DNA of 30,877 bases from contig NZ_JBNPMC010000041.1 in NCBI RefSeq assembly GCF_050313795.1, forward strand, positions 1 through 30,877, given 5' to 3'. Below the pieces are notes generated by a model. That model worked only from the letters and a program-made list of their open reading frames with translations, was not told where the DNA came from and searched no databases. Position numbers and translations under genes: made by a program. Shown in pieces: positions 23,830-30,877 of this stretch (the stretch's first letter is position 1; every line of letters starts with the position of its first letter). The DNA is from CAMBRQ01 sp945870325. Lineage in GTDB: Bacteria; Bacillota; Clostridia; Lachnospirales; Lachnospiraceae.

Positions 23830-25149
23830 TTATTTCTTCCTACGATTTGCCAATGCAATCTTTCTCATTGAACCAATTGCCTGCTTCAAAGGACGTTTTG
23901 CAGGACATACGAAACTGCAGGATCCGCATTCCATACACTCCAATCCATTGAATTTTGTAAATGTCGCCTCGTCATGATGTTCCGCATAATCTGCAAGTCT
24001 TGACGGAATCAGTCTGCTTGGACAGGCATCTACACAGCGTCCGCAGTTAATACATGCGGTAGGCTCAAACTTGGCAACTTCATCTTTCGTAAATCCTAGA
24101 ATAGACGAAGAAGTCTTGGTAACCGGCACATCCAGTGAAAACATGGAGAATCCCATCATCGGTCCACCAGAAATCAGTTTCTCAGGCTCTACTTTGAATC
24201 CGCCAGCCGCTTCTACCAGTTCTGCCTGATTCATTCCAAATGGCACTCTGAAATTGCCAGGCTCATTCACTGCATCGCCACTCACGGTAACTACACGCTC
24301 CATAGATGGTTTTCCTTCAGCCACAGCCTGATAGATGCTGATCAATGTAGCCACGTTATCCACAACGCATCCTGCATCTGCCGGAAGCATCGCAGAGTTA
24401 ATCGCTCTTCCTGTGGTCGCGTAGATCAACTGACGTTCTCCTCCCTGTGGATACTTGGTCTTTAACGCAAGTACTTCCATACGAGGCTCATCTTTTGTAA
24501 GTTCTTTTAATTTTTCGATACAATCTGGCTTATTGTCTTCCACTCCAAAGATACCTTTTGCATTATCGAAGAGTTTCAGAACTATCTTCATTCCGCCAAC
24601 CAATTTCTCAGGTGTCTCCAGCATAGATCTGTAGTCCGCTGTAATATATGGTTCGCACTCTGCACAGTTGGCAATGATATAATCAATCTTTTCCGGCTCC
24701 TTCGGTGACAATTTTACCTTTGTCGGGAAACCGGCACCACCCATACCAACAACACCAGCGTTGCCGATTGTGTTCAGTATCTCCTCTTTCGTCATCTCGT
24801 CAAGAGGTTTTACAGCAGGGTACTCAACTTCCTCATACTCACCGTCATTCTCAATGACAATACTGTTGACTGTTCCTCCTGTTGGATTCAGATGCGGAGC
24901 AATGGCTTTTACTTTTCCTGATACCGATGCATAGATAGGAGCGGATACGAATCCTCCGGCTTCTGCTATCATCTGGCCTTTTAATACACGGTCGCCAACC
25001 GCTACTACCGGACTAGCCGGAGCCCCGATATGCTGGGATACTGGATAAACCAGGTCCCCTTTGGGTTTCACTTCGACAATCGCCTTATCTTTTGCCAGGC
25101 TCTTGCCGTCATCCGGGTGGATACCACCCTTAAATGTTAACAATGCCAT
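23830..25149 (-). CDS. rnfC: Rnf electron transport complex subunit C (NADH-binding)
   Basis: RnfC is the peripheral cytosolic subunit where NAD is reduced. The 439-residue protein has an N-terminal barrel-sandwich region (FKGGIHPDDGK), the nucleotide/flavin-binding GMGGAGFPTKVK loop at 135-146, and a SLBB-like region. Two C-terminal four-iron clusters use Cys366/369/372/376 and Cys405/408/411/415. It starts at an ATG with several purine-rich AGGAAGG repeats just upstream and is the first gene of rnfCDGEAB. The preceding 180 bases hold the S1-gene terminator and no strong consensus promoter. Confidence 0.97.
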   Translation of the reverse strand: MALLTFKGGIHPDDGKSLAKDKAIVEVKPKGDLVYPVSQHIGAPASPVVAVGDRVLKGQMIAEAGGFVSAPIYASVSGKVKAIAPHLNPTGGTVNSIVIENDGEYEEVEYPAVKPLDEMTKEEILNTIGNAGVVGMGGAGFPTKVKLSPKEPEKIDYIIANCAECEPYITADYRSMLETPEKLVGGMKIVLKLFDNAKGIFGVEDNKPDCIEKLKELTKDEPRMEVLALKTKYPQGGERQLIYATTGRAINSAMLPADAGCVVDNVATLISIYQAVAEGKPSMERVVTVSGDAVNEPGNFRVPFGMNQAELVEAAGGFKVEPEKLISGGPMMGFSMFSLDVPVTKTSSSILGFTKDEVAKFEPTACINCGRCVDACPSRLIPSRLADYAEHHDEATFTKFNGLECMECGSCSFVCPAKRPLKQAIGSMRKIALANRRKK

Positions 25150-25213
25150 CCCTTTTTCCTTCCTTCCTTTTTACTCTGTTTATACTATACATGAAATTTC
25201 CCCAATTATCCAG

Positions 25214-25230
25214 TGAATCCTGGGATTTCA
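25214..25230. promoter_or_regulatory. Small imperfect palindrome upstream of rnfC
   Basis: TGAATCC, two bases, GGATTTCA: an inverted repeat with one bulged base, 65-81 bases before the rnfC start. It could be an operator for the rnf operon. It does not match the Rex consensus that I know. Confidence 0.3.
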
Positions 25231-25274
25231 TTGTATATTTCCACGAACATCTTGTCGATTTTTTAACACACAAA

Positions 25275-25300
25275 AGATAGAGACCAAGTGGTCTCTATCT
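25275..25300 (-). terminator. Terminator of the cmk-ispH-S1 operon
   Basis: A perfect 11-bp stem (AGATAGAGACC with GGTCTCTATCT) around a 4-base loop, followed on the minus strand by TTTTGTGTGTT. It is 30 bases past the S1 gene stop. Confidence 0.82.
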
Positions 25301-25329
25301 CTCATAATAATGCATTATTCGACTTCAAA

Positions 25330-26448
25330 TTATTCTTCGACTGTTCCTTCTTCAGCAACATCTTCCACGCCTTCCATCTCTGGTGCTTCATCAGCAGCCG
25401 GCTCTAATGCTTTCATACTCAGACTGATCTTCTTATCAGCTTCATTCAGATCAACAATCTTAGCCGTAATCACCTGTCCTACAGATAATACATCTGACGG
25501 CTTATCAACATGTGCTTTGGAGATCTGGGACACATGAAGCAATGCATCTACGCCAGGTGCCAGTTCAATAAACGCACCAAAATCTGTCATTCTTGCAACT
25601 TTTCCTTCAAGCACTGTGCCAACTGCATACTTCTCAGCAGCATTCGCCCACGGATTCGTCTCCGGGAACTTAAGGCTAAGTGCAATCTTGGTATCATGAA
25701 TCTCTTTGATCATTACTTCTACATTCTCGCCTACTTTGAATACCTTCTTAGGATTCTCAACACGTCCCCAGGACATCTCTGAGATATGAAGCAGACCATC
25801 TACTCCGCCAAGATCAATAAACGCGCCAAAGTCTGTTACGTTCTTAACGGTTCCTTCCATTCTGTCGCCCGGCTGAATCTTAGCAAATAACTCTTTCTGC
25901 TTCTCAGCACGCTCAGCAACAAGCAATTGTCTTCTATCACCGATCACACGGTTCCTTCTCGGATTGAACTCGCTGACCACGAACTCAATCTCCTGATCCT
26001 GATACTTGCTCAGGTCTTTCTCGTAGGTATCTGACACAAGGCTTGCAGGGATGAATACTCTTGCCTCATCAATGACTACGCTCAATCCGCCTCCAAGAAT
26101 CTGAGTTACAGGAGCCTTCAGCACTTCATGATTCTCGAATGCTTCTTTTAATCTTTCATTACCTTTTTCAGCAGCCAGTCTCTTATATGTTAATAATACC
26201 TGACCTTCGCCATCGTTCACTTTCAGCACTTTTGCAGTCATTGTATCTCCAACAGATACCATCGTAGTCAGATCTGCATTCGCCTCATTCGTGTACTCAC
26301 TTCTTGTAATGATACCGTCTGCCTTATATCCTATATTTAAGATGATTTCATCGGGCTTTACATCGATGACAGTACCATCTACAACCTCTCCATTTCTTAT
26401 TGTCTTAAATGACTCTTCCAACATTTGTTCAAAAGTTAATTCTGACAT
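25330..26448 (-). CDS. rpsA: S1 RNA-binding domain protein (30S ribosomal protein S1 homologue)
   Basis: A 372-residue protein with four S1-type OB repeats, about residues 18-85, 100-165, 185-255 and 270-340. The third and fourth are the clearest, each with a VTDFGAFI or MTDFGAFI core and LLH[IV]S. An acidic Glu/Ala-rich tail closes it. This matches the four-repeat clostridial S1 homologue, shorter than the six-repeat E. coli S1; its role on the ribosome in this group is less certain. ATG 26448 is chosen for the AGGAGG 9 bases upstream; the longer frame would need a TTG within that site. It overlaps the ispH stop by 20 bases. Confidence 0.9.
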   Translation of the reverse strand: MSELTFEQMLEESFKTIRNGEVVDGTVIDVKPDEIILNIGYKADGIITRSEYTNEANADLTTMVSVGDTMTAKVLKVNDGEGQVLLTYKRLAAEKGNERLKEAFENHEVLKAPVTQILGGGLSVVIDEARVFIPASLVSDTYEKDLSKYQDQEIEFVVSEFNPRRNRVIGDRRQLLVAERAEKQKELFAKIQPGDRMEGTVKNVTDFGAFIDLGGVDGLLHISEMSWGRVENPKKVFKVGENVEVMIKEIHDTKIALSLKFPETNPWANAAEKYAVGTVLEGKVARMTDFGAFIELAPGVDALLHVSQISKAHVDKPSDVLSVGQVITAKIVDLNEADKKISLSMKALEPAADEAPEMEGVEDVAEEGTVEE

Positions 26449-27286
26449 TATTTTGAACCTCCTCAATTATATTATTGGGCGTGGATGCCCCTGCTGTAAT
26501 ACCTACTGTTTCCACGGACCTTAATTGATTCGTATCCAAATCGTCAAGTGTCTGTATATAGTACGTATTCAAACATTCCTTCTTACATATTTCAAATAAC
26601 TTCTGAGTATTCGAACTATGCTTGTCTCCCACTACAATCATAGCCTCTACTCTCTCTGCAATCTGACGCGCCTCTTCCTGACGTTCTTTTGTCGCATTGC
26701 AAATCGTATTTAAAACAATTATATCATAACGCTTTTTAGCGATTATTTCAACTAAATCTTTGAATTTATTGTAATTAAATGTCGTTTGGGAGACGATACA
26801 GACCTTCTGGCTTACATTCTCCAGTCGAAAACCTTCAGCATCCTCGATTGTCTGAAGTACGCAAGCCTGTTCTCCTGCCCATCCTCTGATTCCTATCACT
26901 TCAGGATGCTCGCTGTTTCCTATGATTATGATATAGGAGCCTTTCGCACTCTCTTCCGCCACAATGTTGTGGATCTTCTTCACAAACGGACAGGTAGCAT
27001 CTACGCAGACCACTTCTTTTTCCTTCAATTTGTCATAGATTTCTTTTGATACTCCATGGGACCGGATAATCACAACACCCGCTTCTATCTGATCCAGTTC
27101 CTCTTCAGAACGAATCACTTCCACACCTTTACTGGCCAGATCCTTAATCACTTCCTCATTATGGATGATCGGACCATAGGTATAGATCTTGCTTCCCTGA
27201 TAGCGTTCCACCTGCTCATACACCGTATCAACCGCCCGCTTCACGCCAAAACAGAATCCGGCAGTTTTCGCTAATTCAACCTTCAT
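26429..27286 (-). CDS. ispH: 4-hydroxy-3-methylbut-2-enyl diphosphate reductase
   Basis: IspH performs the last step of the MEP pathway, reducing HMBPP to IPP and DMAPP with an Fe-S cluster. The 285-residue protein has the three conserved cluster cysteines, Cys12 (AGFCFGV), Cys99 (DATCPFV) and Cys196 (NTICNAT), and the TAGASTP motif at 264-270. ATG 27286 has AGGTGGAG 6 bases upstream; the GTG four codons earlier lies inside that site. It follows cmk by 12 bases, and the S1 start lies inside its last codons. In many clostridia these two neighbours are fused into one protein; here they are separate frames. Confidence 0.97.
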   Translation of the reverse strand: MKVELAKTAGFCFGVKRAVDTVYEQVERYQGSKIYTYGPIIHNEEVIKDLASKGVEVIRSEEELDQIEAGVVIIRSHGVSKEIYDKLKEKEVVCVDATCPFVKKIHNIVAEESAKGSYIIIIGNSEHPEVIGIRGWAGEQACVLQTIEDAEGFRLENVSQKVCIVSQTTFNYNKFKDLVEIIAKKRYDIIVLNTICNATKERQEEARQIAERVEAMIVVGDKHSSNTQKLFEICKKECLNTYYIQTLDDLDTNQLRSVETVGITAGASTPNNIIEEVQNNVRINF

Positions 27287-27298
27287 ATTTTTCTCCAC

Positions 27299-27955
27299 CT
27301 ATCTGCACAATTCTACAATTGTCCTGACGACCTCATCAATTGTCATACGAGAACTGTCAACAAGAACTGCATCCTCTGCTTTCTTAAGCGGTGCAATCTC
27401 ACGGGTAGAATCACGCTCATCACGCTCTTTTATGTCTTTTGCAATCTCTTCCAGATTACATGCAACCCCTTTTTCCGTCAATTCGTCATAGCGGCGCTTC
27501 GCGCGTGTCTCTACGCTCGCTGTCAGGAACACTTTCACATCTGCATCCGGCAATACGCAGGTACCGATATCTCTTCCATCCATGATCACATCCTGCTCTT
27601 TTGCAAGTTCCCTCTGAAGTTCCAGAAGTTTTGCGCGCACCTCAGGAATAACGGAACTCTTAGATGCCATGTTTCCAACCGCTTCTTCGCGCAGTCTTGC
27701 AGTAATATTCCTTCCATTCAGATACACCTGCTGGGCACCCTCTTCATACCGTATGGTAACCTCCGCGTCCTTACACGCCTCGACAATCTTGTCCGTCTCG
27801 CCTGCCACAATTGCTTTTTCCAGGAAATGAATGGCCAGTCCACGGTACATTGCGCCTGTATCCACATAGATATATCCTTTTTCCTTTGCCACCAGTTTGG
27901 CAATCGTACTTTTTCCGGCTCCCGCCGGACCATCAATCGCTACATTATATCCCAT
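27299..27955 (-). CDS. cmk: Cytidylate kinase
   Basis: Phosphorylates CMP and dCMP to the diphosphates. The 218-residue protein begins MGYNVAIDGPAGAGKST with the P-loop at about 9-17. It has the YVDTGAMYRGLA acceptor motif at about 31-42, the MDGRDIGT segment, and the RDERDSTREIAPL lid region. Two ATG codons are adjacent (27958 and 27955); I chose the second because AAGGAG is then 7 bases away instead of 4. It follows the YcxB-like gene and leads into ispH and the S1 gene. Confidence 0.97.
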   Translation of the reverse strand: MGYNVAIDGPAGAGKSTIAKLVAKEKGYIYVDTGAMYRGLAIHFLEKAIVAGETDKIVEACKDAEVTIRYEEGAQQVYLNGRNITARLREEAVGNMASKSSVIPEVRAKLLELQRELAKEQDVIMDGRDIGTCVLPDADVKVFLTASVETRAKRRYDELTEKGVACNLEEIAKDIKERDERDSTREIAPLKKAEDAVLVDSSRMTIDEVVRTIVELCR

Positions 27956-27978
27956 CATCTTTCTCCTTATCTTCTTCC

Positions 27979-28587
27979 TTAAGCCTTATATGTCATCTTC
28001 TGGAATCCTTCTTTTGCTCCGGGACATTTGTCCTCAAGGAAACGTTTGAACTCTTCAATATCCGCATTCTCAAGCCCTGCTTTCGGAAATCCGAAAAACG
28101 GCTTTTTCCCATCATCCAGATGCACTACGATTCCTATGGTATCTTTGGACTCAATTAATTTGATCGCATCTGCATAGCGGTATTCCTGAGACTTGTTACT
28201 TGCATAATTGGTAAAATGATCCTCAAAAAACTCAACGCGTACTTTAAGTGGTTTTCCGTTTTTATTCATCTTCAATTTATATAACTGTTCTGCATCTCCA
28301 GTTGCAGAAGTCAATTCCAGCCATTTTCCGGCAGTCCTGGCGAATACTTCCCCTACAACATAAGCAGCCAGCCATAAGAGCAGCATCTTCATGACGATCA
28401 GAATATTCTCTGTAGGATTCCCTCCAAATGGCTTTCCATAATATATATACATTCCTATTGCAAACACTCCTGCAAACGAAACTATGATCCTGTAATTCTT
28501 ACTTAGTCTGGAAACTCCATATAATTTCAAGGTATCCGCCAAAACCTCTTTTGTCTCTATATAATTCATCGTATACTGTGCCTTCAT
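27979..28587 (-). CDS. YcxB-like membrane protein
   Basis: A 202-residue protein with two membrane segments (about 33-50 and 62-83). A C-terminal soluble region follows, resembling the YcxB-like domain: VEFFEDHFTNYASNKSQEYRY, then alternating strands and a FGFPKAGLENADIEEF segment. The function of this family is unknown. AAGGAG lies 7 bases before the ATG. It sits between the YhiN-type flavoprotein and cmk with gaps of 18 and 23 bases, so it is probably in the same transcript without any obvious functional link. The family call rests on pattern only. Confidence 0.78.
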   Translation of the reverse strand: MKAQYTMNYIETKEVLADTLKLYGVSRLSKNYRIIVSFAGVFAIGMYIYYGKPFGGNPTENILIVMKMLLLWLAAYVVGEVFARTAGKWLELTSATGDAEQLYKLKMNKNGKPLKVRVEFFEDHFTNYASNKSQEYRYADAIKLIESKDTIGIVVHLDDGKKPFFGFPKAGLENADIEEFKRFLEDKCPGAKEGFQKMTYKA

Positions 28588-28605
28588 CCTTTTTCTCCTT
28601 TTCTT

Positions 28606-29835
28606 CTATATAATACTGCTTCCTGCCGCATAGGCCGTAGACCAGGCGATCTGCAGGTTGAATCCTCCTGTCAGTGCATCCAGATCCAGTACCTCGCCTA
28701 CGAAATAAAGCCCTTCTACATATTTTGACTCCATCGTACCAGGATCAATCTCTTTCGTCTTGATTCCACCCTTTGTGATAATCGCTTCATTGTAATCCCG
28801 AAGCCCCGTCAAAGTCATCGTCAGATGCTTAATCAAATGCACGAACTTCTGACGCTCCTCTCTCGATATGACATTCACCTTCTTCTCCGGATCAATCCCA
28901 CTTAATTCTATCATAACAGGAATTAATTTTGACGGGAATAATCTGCCAATCGCATTCTTAAACTGCTTATTGTGATTCTCTTCAAAATCCCTCAGCACCC
29001 TCTGATCCAACTGCTCCGCACTAAGAGCCGGCTTTAGATCTATCTCAAGTCTCAATTCCTGATCCTTTAATTTCTTACCAACATAACTGCTGGCGCTGAT
29101 GATCAATGGTCCGCTAACACCATAATGTGTAAAAAGCATCTCGCCGAATTCCTGATACAGTTGTTTTTTACCCCGATAGATCGAAGCAGTTACATTCCGA
29201 AGGGAAAGCCCCTGCAGTTCACTTACCCAGGATTCTTTTGTCTCCATTGGCACAAGGGACGGCATACATTCCGCAATCTGATGCCCGTTCTCCGTAGCAA
29301 ACCTGTATCCGTCACCCGTCGAGCCTGTTGACCGATAGGATAATCCTCCTGTTGCAACGATACAGGCATCTCCGCCTACCTTCGTTCCATCAGCCAGTTC
29401 AACATCCAGGAATCTCCCATTCTGTGCATGAACATTCAAGACTCTGGTATACAGATATATGTCCACGCCAAGACGCTTCATCTCTTTTTCCATCGCTCTA
29501 ATGACATCCGAAGAATGATCCGACTCTGGAAATACCCGATCGCCTCTTTCAATCTTCGTGCGAACACCCAGATTTTCAAAGAACTGTATCACATCCTGAT
29601 TCGTATATCCATAGAAACTGCTATATAAGAACTTCGAATTGCTGACCACCGATGAGAACAGCGTATCCATATCGCCTGCATTCGTGATATTACATCTGCC
29701 CTTTCCTGTGATAAACAATTTTTTCCCTAATTTTTCATTCTTTTCAAACACATGGACCTCGTGCCCATTCCTCGCCGCAATAATCGACGCGAACATCCCT
29801 GCTGCGCCGCCTCCGACTACCAGTACCTTACTCAT
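28606..29835 (-). CDS. HI0933/YhiN family FAD-dependent oxidoreductase
   Basis: A 409-residue flavoprotein of the YhiN/HI0933 family, whose substrate is not settled. The N-terminal FAD-binding Rossmann motif VVGGGAAG is at 6-13. The family signature GKKLFITGKGRCNITNAG follows at about 36-53, and the C-terminal FAD-contacting block AGEVLDLDALTGGFNLQ-like region is present near 375-395. Annotation pipelines often call it an aminoacetone oxidase family enzyme. GAGGA lies 8 bases before the ATG, which overlaps the stop of the RpiR gene by 8 bases (ATGAGTAA), so the two are translationally coupled. Confidence 0.92.
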   Translation of the reverse strand: MSKVLVVGGGAAGMFASIIAARNGHEVHVFEKNEKLGKKLFITGKGRCNITNAGDMDTLFSSVVSNSKFLYSSFYGYTNQDVIQFFENLGVRTKIERGDRVFPESDHSSDVIRAMEKEMKRLGVDIYLYTRVLNVHAQNGRFLDVELADGTKVGGDACIVATGGLSYRSTGSTGDGYRFATENGHQIAECMPSLVPMETKESWVSELQGLSLRNVTASIYRGKKQLYQEFGEMLFTHYGVSGPLIISASSYVGKKLKDQELRLEIDLKPALSAEQLDQRVLRDFEENHNKQFKNAIGRLFPSKLIPVMIELSGIDPEKKVNVISREERQKFVHLIKHLTMTLTGLRDYNEAIITKGGIKTKEIDPGTMESKYVEGLYFVGEVLDLDALTGGFNLQIAWSTAYAAGSSII

Positions 29836-30754
29836 TACTTCTATCCTCTATGCTGCCAGATAATTCTACTTTATCGCCCACCAGGTTCAGTTCATCCTTA
29901 CTGTACACCTGATACTCGTCCCAGATCTGCTCTAACGTCTCTAAGGTCGTAATAACCTCCTTCTGCTTCTTCATGCACAACGCCACTACCAGCGCATTCA
30001 CTACACTTAATGGTGCCACCAACGAATCCACAATGGATGCCATATCACTTCTTGCAATCAGATTGCAAGACGAATAGATTGTCATCGGAGAATGTACACT
30101 GTCCGTCAACGTGATAACCTTCGCTTTCCGGTTGCTTGCATATTCCAGTGCCTTCAACGTACGCATCGAATACCTTGGAAAACTAATTCCGATAATAACA
30201 TCTTCTTCATTAATTCGAAGCATCTGCTCGAATATCTCACTGGAACTATTCGTATTCACCGCAACCACGTCATCACACACAAGATTCAGATAAAAGCACA
30301 GGAAACTCGCCAGCGGTGCACAACTTCGAATTCCCACCACATAGATCTTCCTTGCCTTCAGAATCGTATCTACCGCCAGTTCAAAGGCTTCATGATCAAT
30401 CGCTTCCATTGTCATCTTGATCTTCTCAATATCCGACTGCAGCACAGATGCAAGAATCTCCCCTTGGCTGATCCTTCCATACGTCACTTCCATACGCTGA
30501 ATCGAGTTCAGTTTCGTCCTGACCAGTTCCCCCAATGCTTTCTGAAACTCCGGATATCCATCATACCCCAGCGCTGTGGCAAACCGCACAACCGTAGATT
30601 CACTGACTCCGACTTCCTCTCCCATCTTGGCGGCGGTGAGGAATGCAGCTTTGTCATAGTCCTTCCGGATAAAATCCGCCAGTTTCTTCTGACCTTTGCT
30701 GAATTTGGGGTATCCATCATCTATCTTCTTCAATAATTCATTCTTACTTCCCAT
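29828..30754 (-). CDS. MurR/RpiR family transcriptional regulator
   Basis: A 308-residue regulator with an N-terminal RpiR-type helix-turn-helix (about 30-75, containing GVSESTVVRFATALGYDGYP) and a C-terminal SIS domain (about 120-260, with VVGIRSCAPLASF and ITLTDSVHSPM). SIS domains in this family usually sense phosphosugars. No sugar transport or catabolism gene is nearby, so its ligand and targets are unknown, and it may control itself and the coupled flavoprotein gene. ATG 30754 has AAGGA 9 bases upstream; the longer frame would begin with a TTG at 30775. A consensus promoter lies just upstream. Confidence 0.93.
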   Translation of the reverse strand: MGSKNELLKKIDDGYPKFSKGQKKLADFIRKDYDKAAFLTAAKMGEEVGVSESTVVRFATALGYDGYPEFQKALGELVRTKLNSIQRMEVTYGRISQGEILASVLQSDIEKIKMTMEAIDHEAFELAVDTILKARKIYVVGIRSCAPLASFLCFYLNLVCDDVVAVNTNSSSEIFEQMLRINEEDVIIGISFPRYSMRTLKALEYASNRKAKVITLTDSVHSPMTIYSSCNLIARSDMASIVDSLVAPLSVVNALVVALCMKKQKEVITTLETLEQIWDEYQVYSKDELNLVGDKVELSGSIEDRSNE

Positions 30755-30792
30755 GCTATTGGTTCCTTCTCTCAAAAATTACATACGCCTCC

Positions 30793-30821
30793 ATTATAAT
30801 CCCTCTCCCCAACTATTGCAA
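30793..30821 (-). promoter_or_regulatory. Sigma-A-type promoter of the RpiR gene and probably the downstream operon
   Basis: TTGCAA (30816-30821) and a perfect TATAAT (30793-30798) on the minus strand with exactly 17 bases between, 39-67 bases before the RpiR start codon. Confidence 0.75.
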
Positions 30822-30877
30822 ATATTTCCCTGGTTGCGGAGGATATTTTTTAGTAAAAGGACGCAGTTCGGAGGGGA

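Noticed and set aside
25150..25260. Rex-binding site or FMN riboswitch upstream of rnf
   Set aside because: I found no TTGTTAA-type Rex palindrome and no RFN-like structure.
1..30877. tRNA, rRNA, CRISPR array, insertion sequence or prophage
   Set aside because: None was visible: no regular spaced repeats, transposase, integrase or phage structural genes.

Overview
The window looks like a chromosomal segment of a spore-forming, anaerobic Firmicute, most likely a Lachnospiraceae (Clostridia) of moderate GC. The evidence is gene content. There is an alpha/beta small acid-soluble spore protein, a GerW/YtfJ-type sporulation protein with its YtfI partner, a C4-type ribosomal protein L28, a cmk-ispH-S1 gene run and a complete six-subunit Rnf complex in the order C-D-G-E-A-B. 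Almost every gene lies on the minus strand, so transcription runs from high to low coordinates. The exception is apbE, on the plus strand at 17992-18975. I see no tRNA, rRNA, CRISPR array, transposase or phage gene.

Reading in the direction of transcription (right to left): 30.8-25.3 kb is a housekeeping run (RpiR regulator, YhiN-type flavoprotein, YcxB-like membrane protein, cmk, ispH, S1 protein). It starts at a good sigma-A-type promoter and ends at a hairpin at 25275-25300. From 25.1 to 20.1 kb is rnfCDGEAB, a membrane ferredoxin:NAD oxidoreductase, followed by a DUF2752 protein and a Gln/Asn/Tyr-rich membrane protein with its own predicted promoter. From 19.0 to 16.9 kb a divergent promoter pair separates apbE (FMN transferase) from a NusG-II/Gx-transporter pair; these three genes are best read as accessories of flavin-based extracytosolic electron transfer next to Rnf. 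That minus-strand unit continues into ruvA-ruvB, and zapA has its own promoter and a hairpin terminator.

From 14.7 to 7.6 kb is an envelope and sporulation operon: U32 peptidase, SEDS glycosyltransferase, a class B PBP whose 5' end overlaps the SEDS gene out of frame, an unknown 107-residue protein, ytfI, ytfJ and a previously overlooked 45-residue membrane peptide. From 7.5 to 2.5 kb are rpmB, the Asp23-like yloU with the FakA-like yloV, recG and the spore protein gene, several separated by clear promoters and hairpins. At the left end is a D-alanyl-D-alanine carboxypeptidase gene and then 755 bases without a credible gene. That stretch holds a 266-bp nested inverted repeat (363-628) and a short C-rich tandem repeat.

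Most of the window is orthodox core genome. The most unusual items are the large inverted-repeat element, the Rnf/ApbE/NusG-II/Gx neighbourhood with a Cys-rich RnfE tail, the dual-frame basic overlap between the SEDS and PBP genes, the unannotated tiny membrane protein, and the ispH/S1 overlap. Several starts were moved downstream of the longest open frame because a Shine-Dalgarno sequence supports the inner codon; each case is explained in its entry.
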